Source: Rhodoferax sediminis (GTDB taxonomy: Bacteria > Pseudomonadota > Gammaproteobacteria > Burkholderiales > Burkholderiaceae_C). From it: a stretch of DNA of 64,000 nt. Position 1 is the stretch's first letter, and every line of letters starts with the position of its first letter. Below the pieces are notes generated by a model. That model was not told where the DNA came from and did not search any database. It worked only from the letters and a program-made list of their open reading frames with translations. Below are positions 49,413-58,843 of the stretch, in pieces. A program made the translations under genes and the position numbers. The stretch covers positions 62,001-126,000 of the forward strand of contig NZ_CP035503.1 of NCBI RefSeq assembly GCF_006970865.1. The letters are read 5' to 3'.

Positions 49413-50789
49413 TTAGGTGGTGATAGCAAGGGCCTTTCGGCGGCTGCGCTGTGCGCTGCTTTTTGCGGCAGTCGCCGGTCGGGCGTTCAGCCGGGCAAGC
49501 AGGGCTTGAGCGGGCTCGTCGGTTGAGTCCTGGCGGACGAGCTCGCCGCGGAATGCCTTGGCCAACAGGGCGGGCGTGAGTCGAACCGTCTCGGATTGAG
49601 CGCGCTGAAGTTGGGCGTCGAGGCGATCCGCGGCATGAAACAACACATCAATGCGTCGAACGATCTCAATCTGCTCGGCGATGTCTGGAACAGGAAGCAA
49701 TATTTTCCCAAGATCGCTTTGAGCGATTTTCCAAATGCCCGCCGTCGTCCGGGCGACTCGTTCGATCTGGTCTCGGATTCTTTGGCCTTCCCAGATACGT
49801 AGCAGAAACGTGGGCAGAAGCTTATCCACCTTAGGTCGAATACGGATCATGGTGTCCGGGAACGCAACTTGCGTTGGGGAGCTTTGGATCAAGCCGCCGC
49901 GCCCAACCAAGCTGAGTGACCCGTTTCCACGAGAGACTAAGAAGTCGCCGGCTTTAACCAGAAAGCGTGAGACTTCGAGCCCATGCCAGTCCCCCCGCTT
50001 ATTCTGGGAAAGGTCGATCCGCCCCGCCTTGAGTGCCGTCAACCGTAATACCGGAACCCCCGTTCCATCGCGCACAGATTTACCATTTCGTAGCGGCTCG
50101 GCCAAAAGGTCATCCAATTCGATGCTCGGGAAACCAAGAAACTTGCGACGATAACTCATGGTTTCTGCTCGATTTGCTCGCCACTCCGCAGTCAACTCAC
50201 CCGAAGTCGCAGCCGCCAACACCGACAGCCGAAAGCGTTTCAGGAGTGCCGACACGCGATCGAGTCGGGCTCGGCAAGCGTCAACCCTCGTGAGCAGGGT
50301 GTCGAGCTTGTCGGCGATGCGTTTCTGTTCGGCGCTGGGTGCCAGGATAAATGGTGCGTCATTGCCGGCTTCGGTGCCCAGGCGCGGCATGTTGATGCCA
50401 TGGCTGACGGCCCCGACATATTCGAGAAAGCTCGGATGCTTCAACCAATAGAAAAGATACCGGCCGTGAGCGGCATGGTTGGCCTTGATGGGAACGATCT
50501 CGGTAGTGCAGAAGCCAGGCTGATCCGCAACGATTACCTTGTTGAGGTATGGCCGCAATTTTCCATACAAGACATCGCCCCGCTCAAACCGATTCTTGGT
50601 GCTTCTCGACTGACGCTGCCCTAACGTCAAGCGTTGGTGCAATCGCGACGTGCCCTTCTCGATATCTTCAAGTTCAAGAATCCATGCGTCTTTTGGAATC
50701 GTGTCAGGCTCGGCTTTCTCGGTCTTTCCATAGGTGACCACGTCACCGAGCTTCAATGACAGCCAGGTCTCTGGAATGTCACTGTTCAC
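49413..50789 (-). CDS. hsdS: Type I restriction specificity subunit HsdS
   Basis: The 458-aa product has two target-recognition halves (about 1-180 and 215-420), each followed by a helical spacer: EQKRIADKLDTLLTRVDACRARLDRVSALLKRFRLSVL and EQIEIVRRIDVLFHAADRLDAQLQRAQ. They read two halves of a bipartite DNA site for HsdM and HsdR. The start overlaps hsdM by four bases (ATGA). The target sequence cannot be inferred. Confidence 0.95.
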   Translation of the reverse strand: MNSDIPETWLSLKLGDVVTYGKTEKAEPDTIPKDAWILELEDIEKGTSRLHQRLTLGQRQSRSTKNRFERGDVLYGKLRPYLNKVIVADQPGFCTTEIVPIKANHAAHGRYLFYWLKHPSFLEYVGAVSHGINMPRLGTEAGNDAPFILAPSAEQKRIADKLDTLLTRVDACRARLDRVSALLKRFRLSVLAAATSGELTAEWRANRAETMSYRRKFLGFPSIELDDLLAEPLRNGKSVRDGTGVPVLRLTALKAGRIDLSQNKRGDWHGLEVSRFLVKAGDFLVSRGNGSLSLVGRGGLIQSSPTQVAFPDTMIRIRPKVDKLLPTFLLRIWEGQRIRDQIERVARTTAGIWKIAQSDLGKILLPVPDIAEQIEIVRRIDVLFHAADRLDAQLQRAQSETVRLTPALLAKAFRGELVRQDSTDEPAQALLARLNARPATAAKSSAQRSRRKALAITT

Positions 50790-52237
50790 GCGGCGACCTC
50801 TTCACCCAACTCCGCCAGAATGGCCTCCAGCTCGGCCATCGCCGCCTCCAGCTCACCTAATGCTTCCTGAGCCAGCGCGGCTGGTTCGGGCAGATCGGCG
50901 GCATCTTCCGCGTCATCGTCCTTCAGCCATGCAATGTCAAGACTGTCGACGCGCTCGGCGATCCAGTCGCGCGTGAATCGACGGAAGCGTCCCTGCTCGC
51001 CGGTGTCCTTGCGCTTCGCCAGCGCTTTGGGGCCGCCGTCCGGATCTTTCCCAAACGCTGCTTCGAACTCGACAAAGTGCTCACGGGTCAACACTGTGCG
51101 CTTGCCAAACTGCGGCATGTTGGCGCGCAAGTCATACACCCACACTTCCTTGGTGTTACCCTCATCGGTCTTGCCGCGGGTGAAGAACAGCACGTTAGTT
51201 TTCACGCCCTGGGCGTAGAAGATGCCCGTGGGCAGGCGGAGGATGGTGTGCAGGTTGCACTTGGCCATCAGATCCGCGCGAATTTGCTTGCCGACGTTGC
51301 CCTCGAACAGCACGTTGTCGGGCAACACCACCGCGGCGCGCCCGCCGGGCTTGAGGCTGCGGTAGATATGCTGCAAAAACGCGAACTGTTTGTTGCTGGT
51401 GGGGTAGCTGAAGTCGTCGCGGGTGGGCAGGCCGCCGCCCTTCTTGGTGCCGAAGGGCGGATTGGTCAGAATCAGGTCGGCTCGGGGCAGGCGCTGGCCT
51501 TCGCTCGACAGGGTGTTGCCCAGCCAGACAGGGCCCGCGCTGCCGCCCTCGATGTTGTGCAGCATGCAGTTCATCAGGGCCAGGCGCTGGGTGTCGGGCA
51601 CCAATTCCATGCCTACGAGGGCCTGCTTGCGCTGGAACTCCTGCTCGGCCTCGGTTAGCGCAAACAGCTCGTCGGTGTGTTGCTTGATGTAGCTGTCGGC
51701 CTCGATCAGGAAGCCCGCCGTTCCCGCCGCCGGGTCCTGGATGATCTCGCCGGCCTGCGGCTTCATCACCTGCACCATTGCATGGATCAACGGGCGCGGC
51801 GTGAAGTATTGGCCGGCCCCGCTCTTGGTTTCGCTGGAGTTCTTCTCCAGCAGGCCCTCATAGAGGTCACCCAGACCGTCCTGGCGGGCGGAATACCAGT
51901 CGAGCGCGTCGATGTCGGCCACCAGCTGGGACAAGTGACGCGGCTCCTTGATGTTGGTGCTGGCGTTGGCGTAGATTGACGCCACCAGTGGGTCGCTGGC
52001 TTCGCCCAGTGCTAGCAGCATCTTGCGGTAATAGTTGTGCTGCTGGATGCCGTTGAGCGTTTCAAGATTAGACCAGCGCGAACCCTTGGGCAGACGGTGC
52101 TCCGTCTCGGTTTCCTTCGCCATTTTCAGGAACAGCAGCAGCGTCAGCTCGGTGACGTATTGGTGGTAGGTGATGCCATCATCCTTGAGGATGTTGCAGA
52201 GCGACCAGAGTTTTTGGACGATGTTGTGTGTGGACAT
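50786..52237 (-). CDS. hsdM: Type I DNA methyltransferase subunit HsdM
   Basis: The 483-aa product has an N-terminal helical domain (HNIVQKLWSLCNILKDDGITYHQYVTELTLLLFLKMA), the AdoMet motif I DPAAGTAGFLIEAD near 170, the catalytic NPPF near 258 (LILTNPPFGTKKGG) that marks an N6-adenine methylase, and the C-terminal helices (AALAQEALGELEAAMAELEAILAELGEEV). It would protect host DNA with HsdS and cut with HsdR. Confidence 0.97.
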   Translation of the reverse strand: MSTHNIVQKLWSLCNILKDDGITYHQYVTELTLLLFLKMAKETETEHRLPKGSRWSNLETLNGIQQHNYYRKMLLALGEASDPLVASIYANASTNIKEPRHLSQLVADIDALDWYSARQDGLGDLYEGLLEKNSSETKSGAGQYFTPRPLIHAMVQVMKPQAGEIIQDPAAGTAGFLIEADSYIKQHTDELFALTEAEQEFQRKQALVGMELVPDTQRLALMNCMLHNIEGGSAGPVWLGNTLSSEGQRLPRADLILTNPPFGTKKGGGLPTRDDFSYPTSNKQFAFLQHIYRSLKPGGRAAVVLPDNVLFEGNVGKQIRADLMAKCNLHTILRLPTGIFYAQGVKTNVLFFTRGKTDEGNTKEVWVYDLRANMPQFGKRTVLTREHFVEFEAAFGKDPDGGPKALAKRKDTGEQGRFRRFTRDWIAERVDSLDIAWLKDDDAEDAADLPEPAALAQEALGELEAAMAELEAILAELGEEVAA

Positions 52238-52269
52238 GGGTTAACAATGAAGGGGCGAAGTCGCTCGGC

Positions 52270-52890
52270 CTATTGGCCAGCTGACGAATGGATGCCGGGT
52301 ATATAGCCAGCCCGGAGCGCGCGGACCACACTTGCGGGCGTCATGACCCGCAGTTTGCCAGCAAGGGAAGAAACGGGCATCGGAGGCCCATAGCCGTCAA
52401 ATGACCATCGCAGCGATTCTCCCCGGCGCAGCAAGTGGAAGATTCCTGACGACTCGTGCCGGACGATGGTGCCGTCCGGGAAATCCGAGGGCGATTCAAC
52501 TTGCATGCGGGTCTCTTCCGATCGTTCGTGGTCCAGGACCGCATCAATTTCAGGGGCTCGGGCAGTCTCACACTGTAGGTTGCTGGTGGCCCAGAGCGTT
52601 GCGAAGAGGCGCGCATCTTTCCCTCTACAGGTGTAGCAGGGACGGTGCCCTGCAGCGAGGGCGGTCGCCTCGTCCAGAAAGAACAGCTCGGTGTAGTAGC
52701 CGGGGCGCAGCAGGGGCTGCCTTTTGATCCCCTTGTATTCAAGGAGGCAGCTGACCCAGGCGCGAGTGGTCGGTTTGCGAACGATATTGCCGTCGGCGTC
52801 ATGCAGGCAGCCCCTGTTGCCCATCAATGTGCCCCGGGCCGAGGTGGTGATCAGTTCGCCGGCTGGATTGACTCGCGGTGGTTTCTGCAT
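52270..52890 (-). CDS. CxxC protein between hsdR and hsdM, 206 aa
   Basis: The product contains YTELFFLDEATALAAGHRPCYTCRGKDARLF, with C85 and C88. This part looks like the zinc-binding segment of Ada-type proteins (FF---EA-AAGYRPC--C). The rest has GTLMGNRGCLHDADGNI near the N-terminus and a basic C-terminal helix. It starts 28 bases after hsdR and ends 33 bases before hsdM, so it is part of the operon. I do not know its function; a DNA- or nucleotide-binding accessory role is only a guess. Confidence 0.72.
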   Translation of the reverse strand: MQKPPRVNPAGELITTSARGTLMGNRGCLHDADGNIVRKPTTRAWVSCLLEYKGIKRQPLLRPGYYTELFFLDEATALAAGHRPCYTCRGKDARLFATLWATSNLQCETARAPEIDAVLDHERSEETRMQVESPSDFPDGTIVRHESSGIFHLLRRGESLRWSFDGYGPPMPVSSLAGKLRVMTPASVVRALRAGYIPGIHSSAGQ

Positions 52891-52917
52891 TTGAGTTGCT
52901 GGAGACTGAACTGGTTG

Positions 52918-55900
52918 CTATGCGGCGTCTTGCCACACAGCGTCTTCGAATTGATGGATGACTTCAAGCGCGTTGCCCCGGAACGCTGCATTAACGGCCT
53001 TGAAGCCGCCATGGTTGGCGTAGGCGCCCTTGGCGAACGTGGTCTCATCGATCACGGTGTTTTCCTTGACGCTTTTCGCAATGCGCTCCAGCCACTTCTG
53101 CTGCGGCGTGGCCCAGGCTTGGGATGCCAGCACCTTCTTGAGCGCGCGGCCTACCCGCTGCTCGAATGGCACCAACGGTGACCCAAGGGCGAGCTGGCGG
53201 ATGTAGCCTATAAGCGTGGCGGCGATGTCTTCATTCTTTGCCTGCTTCCAGGCCGTGCCGATCAGGCGTTCAGTGAAGGTTTTCTCAGCGAGGGCGACTT
53301 GCAGTTCACGAAGGTGCTCCCGGGTCAGGTCGCGCGGACGGGTCACCACAATTTCGAGCGCGGCGATCTTGTTGCGGTTCTCGGTGATGAAAGCCTTGAA
53401 CGCATCGAGGTAGTCCTCGGGGCGGCTGTATGACCCGTAGCCGGTTTCCACTGCAATCAACTCGTCGGGGTGGTCGGAAATGACCTGCTCGGTGCCAAGC
53501 CGTCCCAGCTGAAGCTGCTTCAACGTCGAGAGCAAGGCACCGTGCTGGGCGATGAAGGCGCGCAGCGCCTGCGCTGACAGGCCATTTATGTGGGTGGCGA
53601 GTTCGCCAGGTTCGCGGGCCGTGAGCAGTTTCAGGGTATTCAGGGCATCCGCAACCGGCGGATTGTTGCCTGCATAGCGCTGGGCACGCCGAACCAGGTT
53701 GCGCACACGCACCACGATCTGGGCGGCGACATCGTCCGCATGGGTCAGCAGGGTGTCGTCGTCGTCGCGAGTGCCGGTGACAGTGCTGTGGGCCTTGTCG
53801 TCGGCGAGTTCGTGGAACAGCTGGTCGAGCGGCACCGTAACGTCCCGCACGACCGGCTTCATGGTGCTGACGGCGTCGAGAGCCTGGTAGAGATCAACCG
53901 CGTCGTAGATCTTGAAAATCTCCTTGTCGATCTCGGGGCACAGGCGCGTGGCACGGCCCAGCATTTGCTCGTAGAGGATACGGCTGCGCACCCGACGCAG
54001 GAACACCAGGTTGCAGATTTCCGGCACGTCGATGCCAGTGGTCAACAGATCCACCGTGACCGCTATTTTGGGCAGTTGCTCATTCTTATACAAGCGCACC
54101 AGTTCGGACGGCTTGTCGGCGCGACCGGTGATCTTCATCACGGTCTTGTCATTGATCTGGCCTTGTTCGCGCTCGATGGCCTGCTTGAGCAGCGTGACCA
54201 CCAGGTCGGCGTGGGCGTCATTGGCGCAGAAGATCAGGGTCTTCTCGCCGCCAAACACGTCGAGGCACTTGGCCAGCTCGTCGCACACCACCTGGTTGAA
54301 CTTTTCGGTGATCACCAGGCGGTTGAAGTGATCCACCTCAAAGTCCAGCTCATCGGGCAGAGTCTGCTGCTGCACCTTGCCGGACGGGACGAAAACGTTG
54401 ACCACGTCGCCCTGCGCAAAATGAATGCCGTTTTTGGCGAGCTGGGTGATGAAGCGCACCGGCGGGTCATGGTCGATCAACCAGCCGTCGATCACGGCCT
54501 CACGGTAGGTGTAGGTGTAGACCGGCAGTCCGAAGATCTGGGTGGTGTGCTGGGCAGGTGTGGCCGTCAGTGCGATCTTGACGGCGTCGAACTGGTCGAG
54601 CACTCGACGGTAGGACGAGACGTAGTCGGCCTCGGAGCGAAACTCGAGCTCGCCTTCGCCCATTTCGCGGTCCAGGGTGTAGCCGCGGTGGGCTTCGTCC
54701 ACGACCACGCAGTCGTAGCGGTCGATCGGGATGTCCCGGCCGTCGGCGCCGAACAGGCGGTTGACCATGCCTTGCACGGTGGCCACATGCACCTTGGTGG
54801 CGCTGTCGGGCACCGCATCGTCGAGTTCCTTGAGGTCGTAGATGTCGGTGAACAGGCGGTTCTGTTCCAGCCGTGCGTCCTTGAAGGCGTTCTGGGCCTG
54901 CTCGCCCAGGGTGTTGCGGTCCACCAGAAACAGGATGCGGTTGAAACGCTTGGCCTTGAGCAGGCGGTAGATCAGGCCAATCGTGGTCCGGGTCTTGCCC
55001 GTCCCGGTGGCCATGGCGACCAGGCACTCGCGCTTGCCCGTGGCAATGGCGGCTTCAATCGCCTGCACCGCGACGACCTGATAGTCGCGCAGGTTCAGGT
55101 AACCGAAGGGTTCAACCTTGAGTTGCTGTTCAGCACCGTCGGTGTCCAGCGCGAGCAGCGCACTCAAGCCCTCGGGCGTGTGCCAGCCCGCGAGGGCCAA
55201 GGCATGGTTCTGGGGGCGGCGAAGATCCCGGAACCAGACCCCGCTCTTGCCCAGAAACTGGCGGTGGTAGCCACGGCCGTTGGAAGCAAATACGAAGGGG
55301 ATGCGGTAGTGCGTGCCACCCGTGACGGTTGTGTGCAGCGTCGGCCAGCCCAAAGACTGCGCCTGGACAGAGTTGCCGGGCATTTGCTCGCTGCCGTCTT
55401 CTGTGTAGCCGACGCTGTAACGCTCAGCCTGCTGGATAACGGAGGACACGTCAATGCTGAATTTCTTGGCTTCAATGACGGCTAGCGGCGTGAGTCCAAC
55501 AAACAACACATAGTCGGCCGGACCGCTTTGCGTGGGCCATTCCGCAATCGCCTGGTTCTTGCCGGCAATGGGTCGAGCGCCGTGGCTGTAACGCAGGGTG
55601 GTGGTATCGGCTTCCCAGCCGGCAGCACGTAGTTGAGTGTCGATGATGGCGCGGGTTTCGTCCTCGTCGAGCTCAATGTGGCTGGTGGCCAATGCCATGG
55701 CCCGGCTGACCTTGGACGGGGCGGAAGAGGACTCGTCGGTTTGCGGCGCCGCTGCGGGACTGATTGCGGCCGCCCGCATGACAGCGAGTCTGGCTTCGAA
55801 TTCGGATTGAAGGCGGAGGCGCTCGCGCTCCTCATCTTGCGCGAGTTGCTCCCAAGTGGAGCGCTCACTGGCCAGGAGCGCGGCTTGTCCTTCAAGGTGA

Positions 55901-56472
55901 CGGCTCTTTTTCTGTTCGGCGGCGACCAGCGCGTTGGCGCGGTCAGCTTCGGCCATTTTCTGCGCCACCTGGGCTTCGAGGCGGGCGGTGATGGTGGCGT
56001 AGTCGGTTGCGACTGGGTCAATGAAGGGACCGGGCTTGAATGACGCTGTGCCTCGGCCAAAGGCGCGATGAAACCAGACGGCCAGCTCGCGCGCGACCTT
56101 GAGCGCTGTCTTAGCCTGCCCAAGGGATATCGGGGTATCGGTGAAGCTGTGGTTGGCGGTGTTTCCCTGCTGCCGCAGCAGATGCAGCATATCCGCCACG
56201 GACCGATCCACGTGCCCCTTCCGCTGCAGCGTGACCAGCAGGTCGGCCTGCTTGGCGTCCGGTGGTGATTCGACCCCAAAGACAGCGGCGAGGTGCTGCG
56301 CCAGGGCTTCGCCAAATTGACGCAGCTTTAGCAGACAGGTATTGGGGTCGCCCGCAGCAAAGTTGCGTTCGGCAGCGGCGCACAGTTGAACCAGCAGCGG
56401 ATCGTGCTGTTGCAGGAACTGAAAGTTGGCTGACGCCGCCGGCGCAGGTGCAGACACTGAGTGAATCTTCAA
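52918..56472 (-). CDS. hsdR: Type I restriction endonuclease subunit HsdR
   Basis: The 1184-aa product matches the EcoKI-like size class. It has an N-terminal DUF4145-type region (FAAGDPNTCLLKLRQFGEALAQHLA), a coiled segment, a nuclease core (ADYVLFVGLTPLAVIEAKK near 330), then the DEAD-type motor: Walker A VAMATGTGKTRTTIGLIYRL near 490, VVVDEAHRGY near 592, LTATPAQHT and VDLLTTGIDVPEICNLVFLR. It translocates and cleaves unmodified DNA. The start codon is TTG at 56472; an in-frame TAG lies just upstream and no clear ribosome site is seen, so expression may be low. Confidence 0.95.
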   Translation of the reverse strand: MKIHSVSAPAPAASANFQFLQQHDPLLVQLCAAAERNFAAGDPNTCLLKLRQFGEALAQHLAAVFGVESPPDAKQADLLVTLQRKGHVDRSVADMLHLLRQQGNTANHSFTDTPISLGQAKTALKVARELAVWFHRAFGRGTASFKPGPFIDPVATDYATITARLEAQVAQKMAEADRANALVAAEQKKSRHLEGQAALLASERSTWEQLAQDEERERLRLQSEFEARLAVMRAAAISPAAAPQTDESSSAPSKVSRAMALATSHIELDEDETRAIIDTQLRAAGWEADTTTLRYSHGARPIAGKNQAIAEWPTQSGPADYVLFVGLTPLAVIEAKKFSIDVSSVIQQAERYSVGYTEDGSEQMPGNSVQAQSLGWPTLHTTVTGGTHYRIPFVFASNGRGYHRQFLGKSGVWFRDLRRPQNHALALAGWHTPEGLSALLALDTDGAEQQLKVEPFGYLNLRDYQVVAVQAIEAAIATGKRECLVAMATGTGKTRTTIGLIYRLLKAKRFNRILFLVDRNTLGEQAQNAFKDARLEQNRLFTDIYDLKELDDAVPDSATKVHVATVQGMVNRLFGADGRDIPIDRYDCVVVDEAHRGYTLDREMGEGELEFRSEADYVSSYRRVLDQFDAVKIALTATPAQHTTQIFGLPVYTYTYREAVIDGWLIDHDPPVRFITQLAKNGIHFAQGDVVNVFVPSGKVQQQTLPDELDFEVDHFNRLVITEKFNQVVCDELAKCLDVFGGEKTLIFCANDAHADLVVTLLKQAIEREQGQINDKTVMKITGRADKPSELVRLYKNEQLPKIAVTVDLLTTGIDVPEICNLVFLRRVRSRILYEQMLGRATRLCPEIDKEIFKIYDAVDLYQALDAVSTMKPVVRDVTVPLDQLFHELADDKAHSTVTGTRDDDDTLLTHADDVAAQIVVRVRNLVRRAQRYAGNNPPVADALNTLKLLTAREPGELATHINGLSAQALRAFIAQHGALLSTLKQLQLGRLGTEQVISDHPDELIAVETGYGSYSRPEDYLDAFKAFITENRNKIAALEIVVTRPRDLTREHLRELQVALAEKTFTERLIGTAWKQAKNEDIAATLIGYIRQLALGSPLVPFEQRVGRALKKVLASQAWATPQQKWLERIAKSVKENTVIDETTFAKGAYANHGGFKAVNAAFRGNALEVIHQFEDAVWQDAA

Positions 56473-56777
56473 GGGGGGCAGCCGCTACCGCCCTAGCCCT
56501 GGCCTCCATTTTTTTATTGACCGTAACATTTTGCATCAGCAATGACACGCTGAGGCAGGGTTCATGAAGTTTAGGGTCAAACTTTGGGTATTCCCTGTGA
56601 TGGTTATGCTGAAGTCTGCAGGCCACCGACCCTTGCCATAAGCAATTGGAGGCCATGAGCACCCCCGTCTTGTCGCGTAGGCTCCTTGCTTGCGCACTAG
56701 GGTATTCTTTGGACTTATGGTGCTGCGCCTTTGTGCTGCACCGGGCGTTGTAGTGAGTAATTTGGGGGAAAAGGCAG
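56473..56777. promoter_or_regulatory. Divergent promoter region hsdR / polymerase-like gene
   Basis: No gene seen. An inverted repeat GGTGC...GCACC flanks GCCTTTGTG at about 56719-56742, shortly before the rightward gene. AT-rich tracts (TTTTTTTATTG) lie on the hsdR side. Confidence 0.45.
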
Positions 56778-58244
56778 TTGGCTAGTCGAGATGAGTTGCT
56801 CCCTGAAGATTTCATTGCGTATCTGCGGGATCACGTTAAAGGTTTCAGCGCAGAGACTGAGCGGCACCAGTGGCACTTGGCATGGATGGCCTGGCAGGGC
56901 TCACAAAAGCGCCGCCAGCATCGTAGCGAGCCTGGCGCAATGAGCTTTAGCCAAGCGGAATTGGATCGGGCCTTCGGTCGTGGGAAGTTTGAATCTCTGC
57001 GCCACCGAACGGGGTTCTTCTTTCGGCTGCCGCGATGGTCCCATGAGCACAAAATCACGCGAGCTTACTTTCTCGGGCCCCATATCTATCCGGCAATACG
57101 GGCTTATAAGTCTCGGACTGAATCAAATTCCACCCGGGTGATGAGCCTGTCCGGCAATAAAATCAAGGTGGTCAGGAGCCTCCCTGCGGCGATCTCGTCC
57201 ACAGGCACCAACGGGCGGGCCACCAAGACGGACAAATGGAAACGGGCCAAGGGCCTGAACAGGATTCCTGTCAACGTCGAGATGCTGGGGCGTCTGCGTG
57301 ACTCGGCACGATCGATCCTGAGGGACCGCACGGCTCTTGAGGATGGCACCCCCCTGGATCGCGATGCACGCCGAACCATCGGCAGGATCATGGACACGTC
57401 GGATAAGATCCTCAGGATGGCGCGCATGGATCTCGCGGGCCCTCGGCACATCCCACAGGTTTACGCGATTGCGCCGGCAGGCAGGCTATATGCCCGCGGT
57501 CTTAATCTGCAGAACGCGCCCCGGCAAGTCAAGGAAGCCGCGTTGCACGGCATGTGGGAATATGACTTCGCGAACTGTCACTTTTCTATCGTGTCCCAGA
57601 TGGCGAACAAGTTCCGCCTCGCCTGCCCGAGTATCGAGCATTACCTAGCCAACAAATCCTTGATTCGGCAGGAGGTCGCTAAGGGTGCCGGTATCGAGCA
57701 GGACAAGGCGAAGCACTGCCTGTTGGCGCTCCTTTATGGAGCCCGGCCGTCGGGGCGCGCTACGGACGCCTTCCCCGCCATGATCGGTGTTGACGCCGCC
57801 AAACTGCTCTACGTGCAACCTGCGTTCGTTTCGCTCAGACAGGAAATCGAGCGGGTGCGGAGCGTCATCCTTGATGGGTGGCCCCGCACTCGGAATGGCA
57901 GCCTGACCAACGATTGCGGCAAGGCGATTGGGGGCAGCGAGCCCCGCGCAGCGCAATTCGCACATCTGGTGCAAGGTGTTGAGGCGAGGGCTCTCATGGC
58001 AATCGTGAACACGCACGCCGAGAAGATCGTGCTCCTGCAGCATGATGGCTTCGCCGCACGCGAGAGGCTCGATTCCAAGGCCCTGGAGCGAGCGGTGTTT
58101 GATCAGGTGGGCTACATGCTCAAGCTGGAAGAGCGGGAGCTTAAATGTGATCCCGATGTCCGTCAGCTATTGGACAGAATAGAAAGTGAAATGGCCTTGG
58201 AAGCGGCGCCAGATATAGGTTTCGACTCAGTCAGTGCTGATTAA
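56778..58244 (+). CDS. Compact family-A polymerase-like protein, 488 aa
   Basis: The TTG start at 56778 follows GGGGGAAAAGGC. Residues 1-230 are a basic, helical region with no family I know, including a possible winged helix. From 235 the chain carries the landmark motifs of Pol I/T7 RNA polymerase palms: GR(235)-LNLQNAPR, motif A EYDFANCHFS (D263), motif B K312-x7-Y320-G, a QG box FAHLVQGVEARALMAIV (Q399), and motif C LLQHDGF (H422-D423). Spacing is near that of E. coli Pol I. There is no 3'-5' or 5' exonuclease and it is too short for host Pol I. It may be a replicase of a mobile element or a defence polymerase. Neighbours are restriction genes and an HTH/GIY-YIG pair. Confidence 0.75.
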   Translation: MASRDELLPEDFIAYLRDHVKGFSAETERHQWHLAWMAWQGSQKRRQHRSEPGAMSFSQAELDRAFGRGKFESLRHRTGFFFRLPRWSHEHKITRAYFLGPHIYPAIRAYKSRTESNSTRVMSLSGNKIKVVRSLPAAISSTGTNGRATKTDKWKRAKGLNRIPVNVEMLGRLRDSARSILRDRTALEDGTPLDRDARRTIGRIMDTSDKILRMARMDLAGPRHIPQVYAIAPAGRLYARGLNLQNAPRQVKEAALHGMWEYDFANCHFSIVSQMANKFRLACPSIEHYLANKSLIRQEVAKGAGIEQDKAKHCLLALLYGARPSGRATDAFPAMIGVDAAKLLYVQPAFVSLRQEIERVRSVILDGWPRTRNGSLTNDCGKAIGGSEPRAAQFAHLVQGVEARALMAIVNTHAEKIVLLQHDGFAARERLDSKALERAVFDQVGYMLKLEERELKCDPDVRQLLDRIESEMALEAAPDIGFDSVSAD

Positions 58245-58843
58245 TGGATACATAGCCCATGTTTTTTCATTAAAGGGAAAGGTGGGGCCGACTTCGAGGG
58301 CAACGGTCGATACACCATTTCGGTATGCTGTTGGAGCATCAGGCTTCCATCGTTCCCCCCTTCATCAATGGATACCGTCGCCATATGGGCCGACGTGCTA
58401 CAAGTAGTCGAGCCTCCTTGTCAGGATTCAATGCGTGCGTTGATTCCGGGCGCCTGGTGGGCCGGCGCATCCCGGCAGAGGAATCCGCCGACATGAACCC
58501 GGTATGTGCTTGTGCAGGTAAATGCTCCCGGTATTGTCGAACAGGTCAAATATAGCGCTCCCAGCGGTGCCAGACCCACGACTGATCGTGGTTGCTCGCT
58601 GCCCGATTGCGGCACAGTCCCCAGACCTCATACGCGCTGCCTCGTCGGATAGCGGCCGGCCCGGCCGCCTTTGAAAGTTTGTGGTGTGGTCCGGCCTGAC
58701 GATGGCGCCTGGTCGAGCTCCTCGCTGACAATCGCGACTGCCACCCAAGCCGGGCAATTTGCCTGTCGTTTCGCCCCGATGCCATCTCTATAAAGAAGGT
58801 TCGATGTTTGCACGTTGCAGACCAACCCAACCGAGAGATATCA
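58245..58843. ncRNA. Hairpin-rich 600-bp stretch, possible structured RNA
   Basis: No plausible protein frame. Hairpins: CCACGA-CTGA-TCGTGG (58576-58591), a perfect 6-bp stem with a tetraloop, and GCGGCC-GGCCC-GGCCGC (58652-58668). GC content falls then rises within the stretch. It could be a long leader of the HTH gene, a noncoding RNA working with the polymerase-like protein, or decayed DNA. No RNA family is recognised. Confidence 0.3.

Noticed and set aside
53590..55485. Rightward frame (631 codons) opposite hsdR
   Set aside because: Antisense shadow of hsdR; no domain and no ribosome site.
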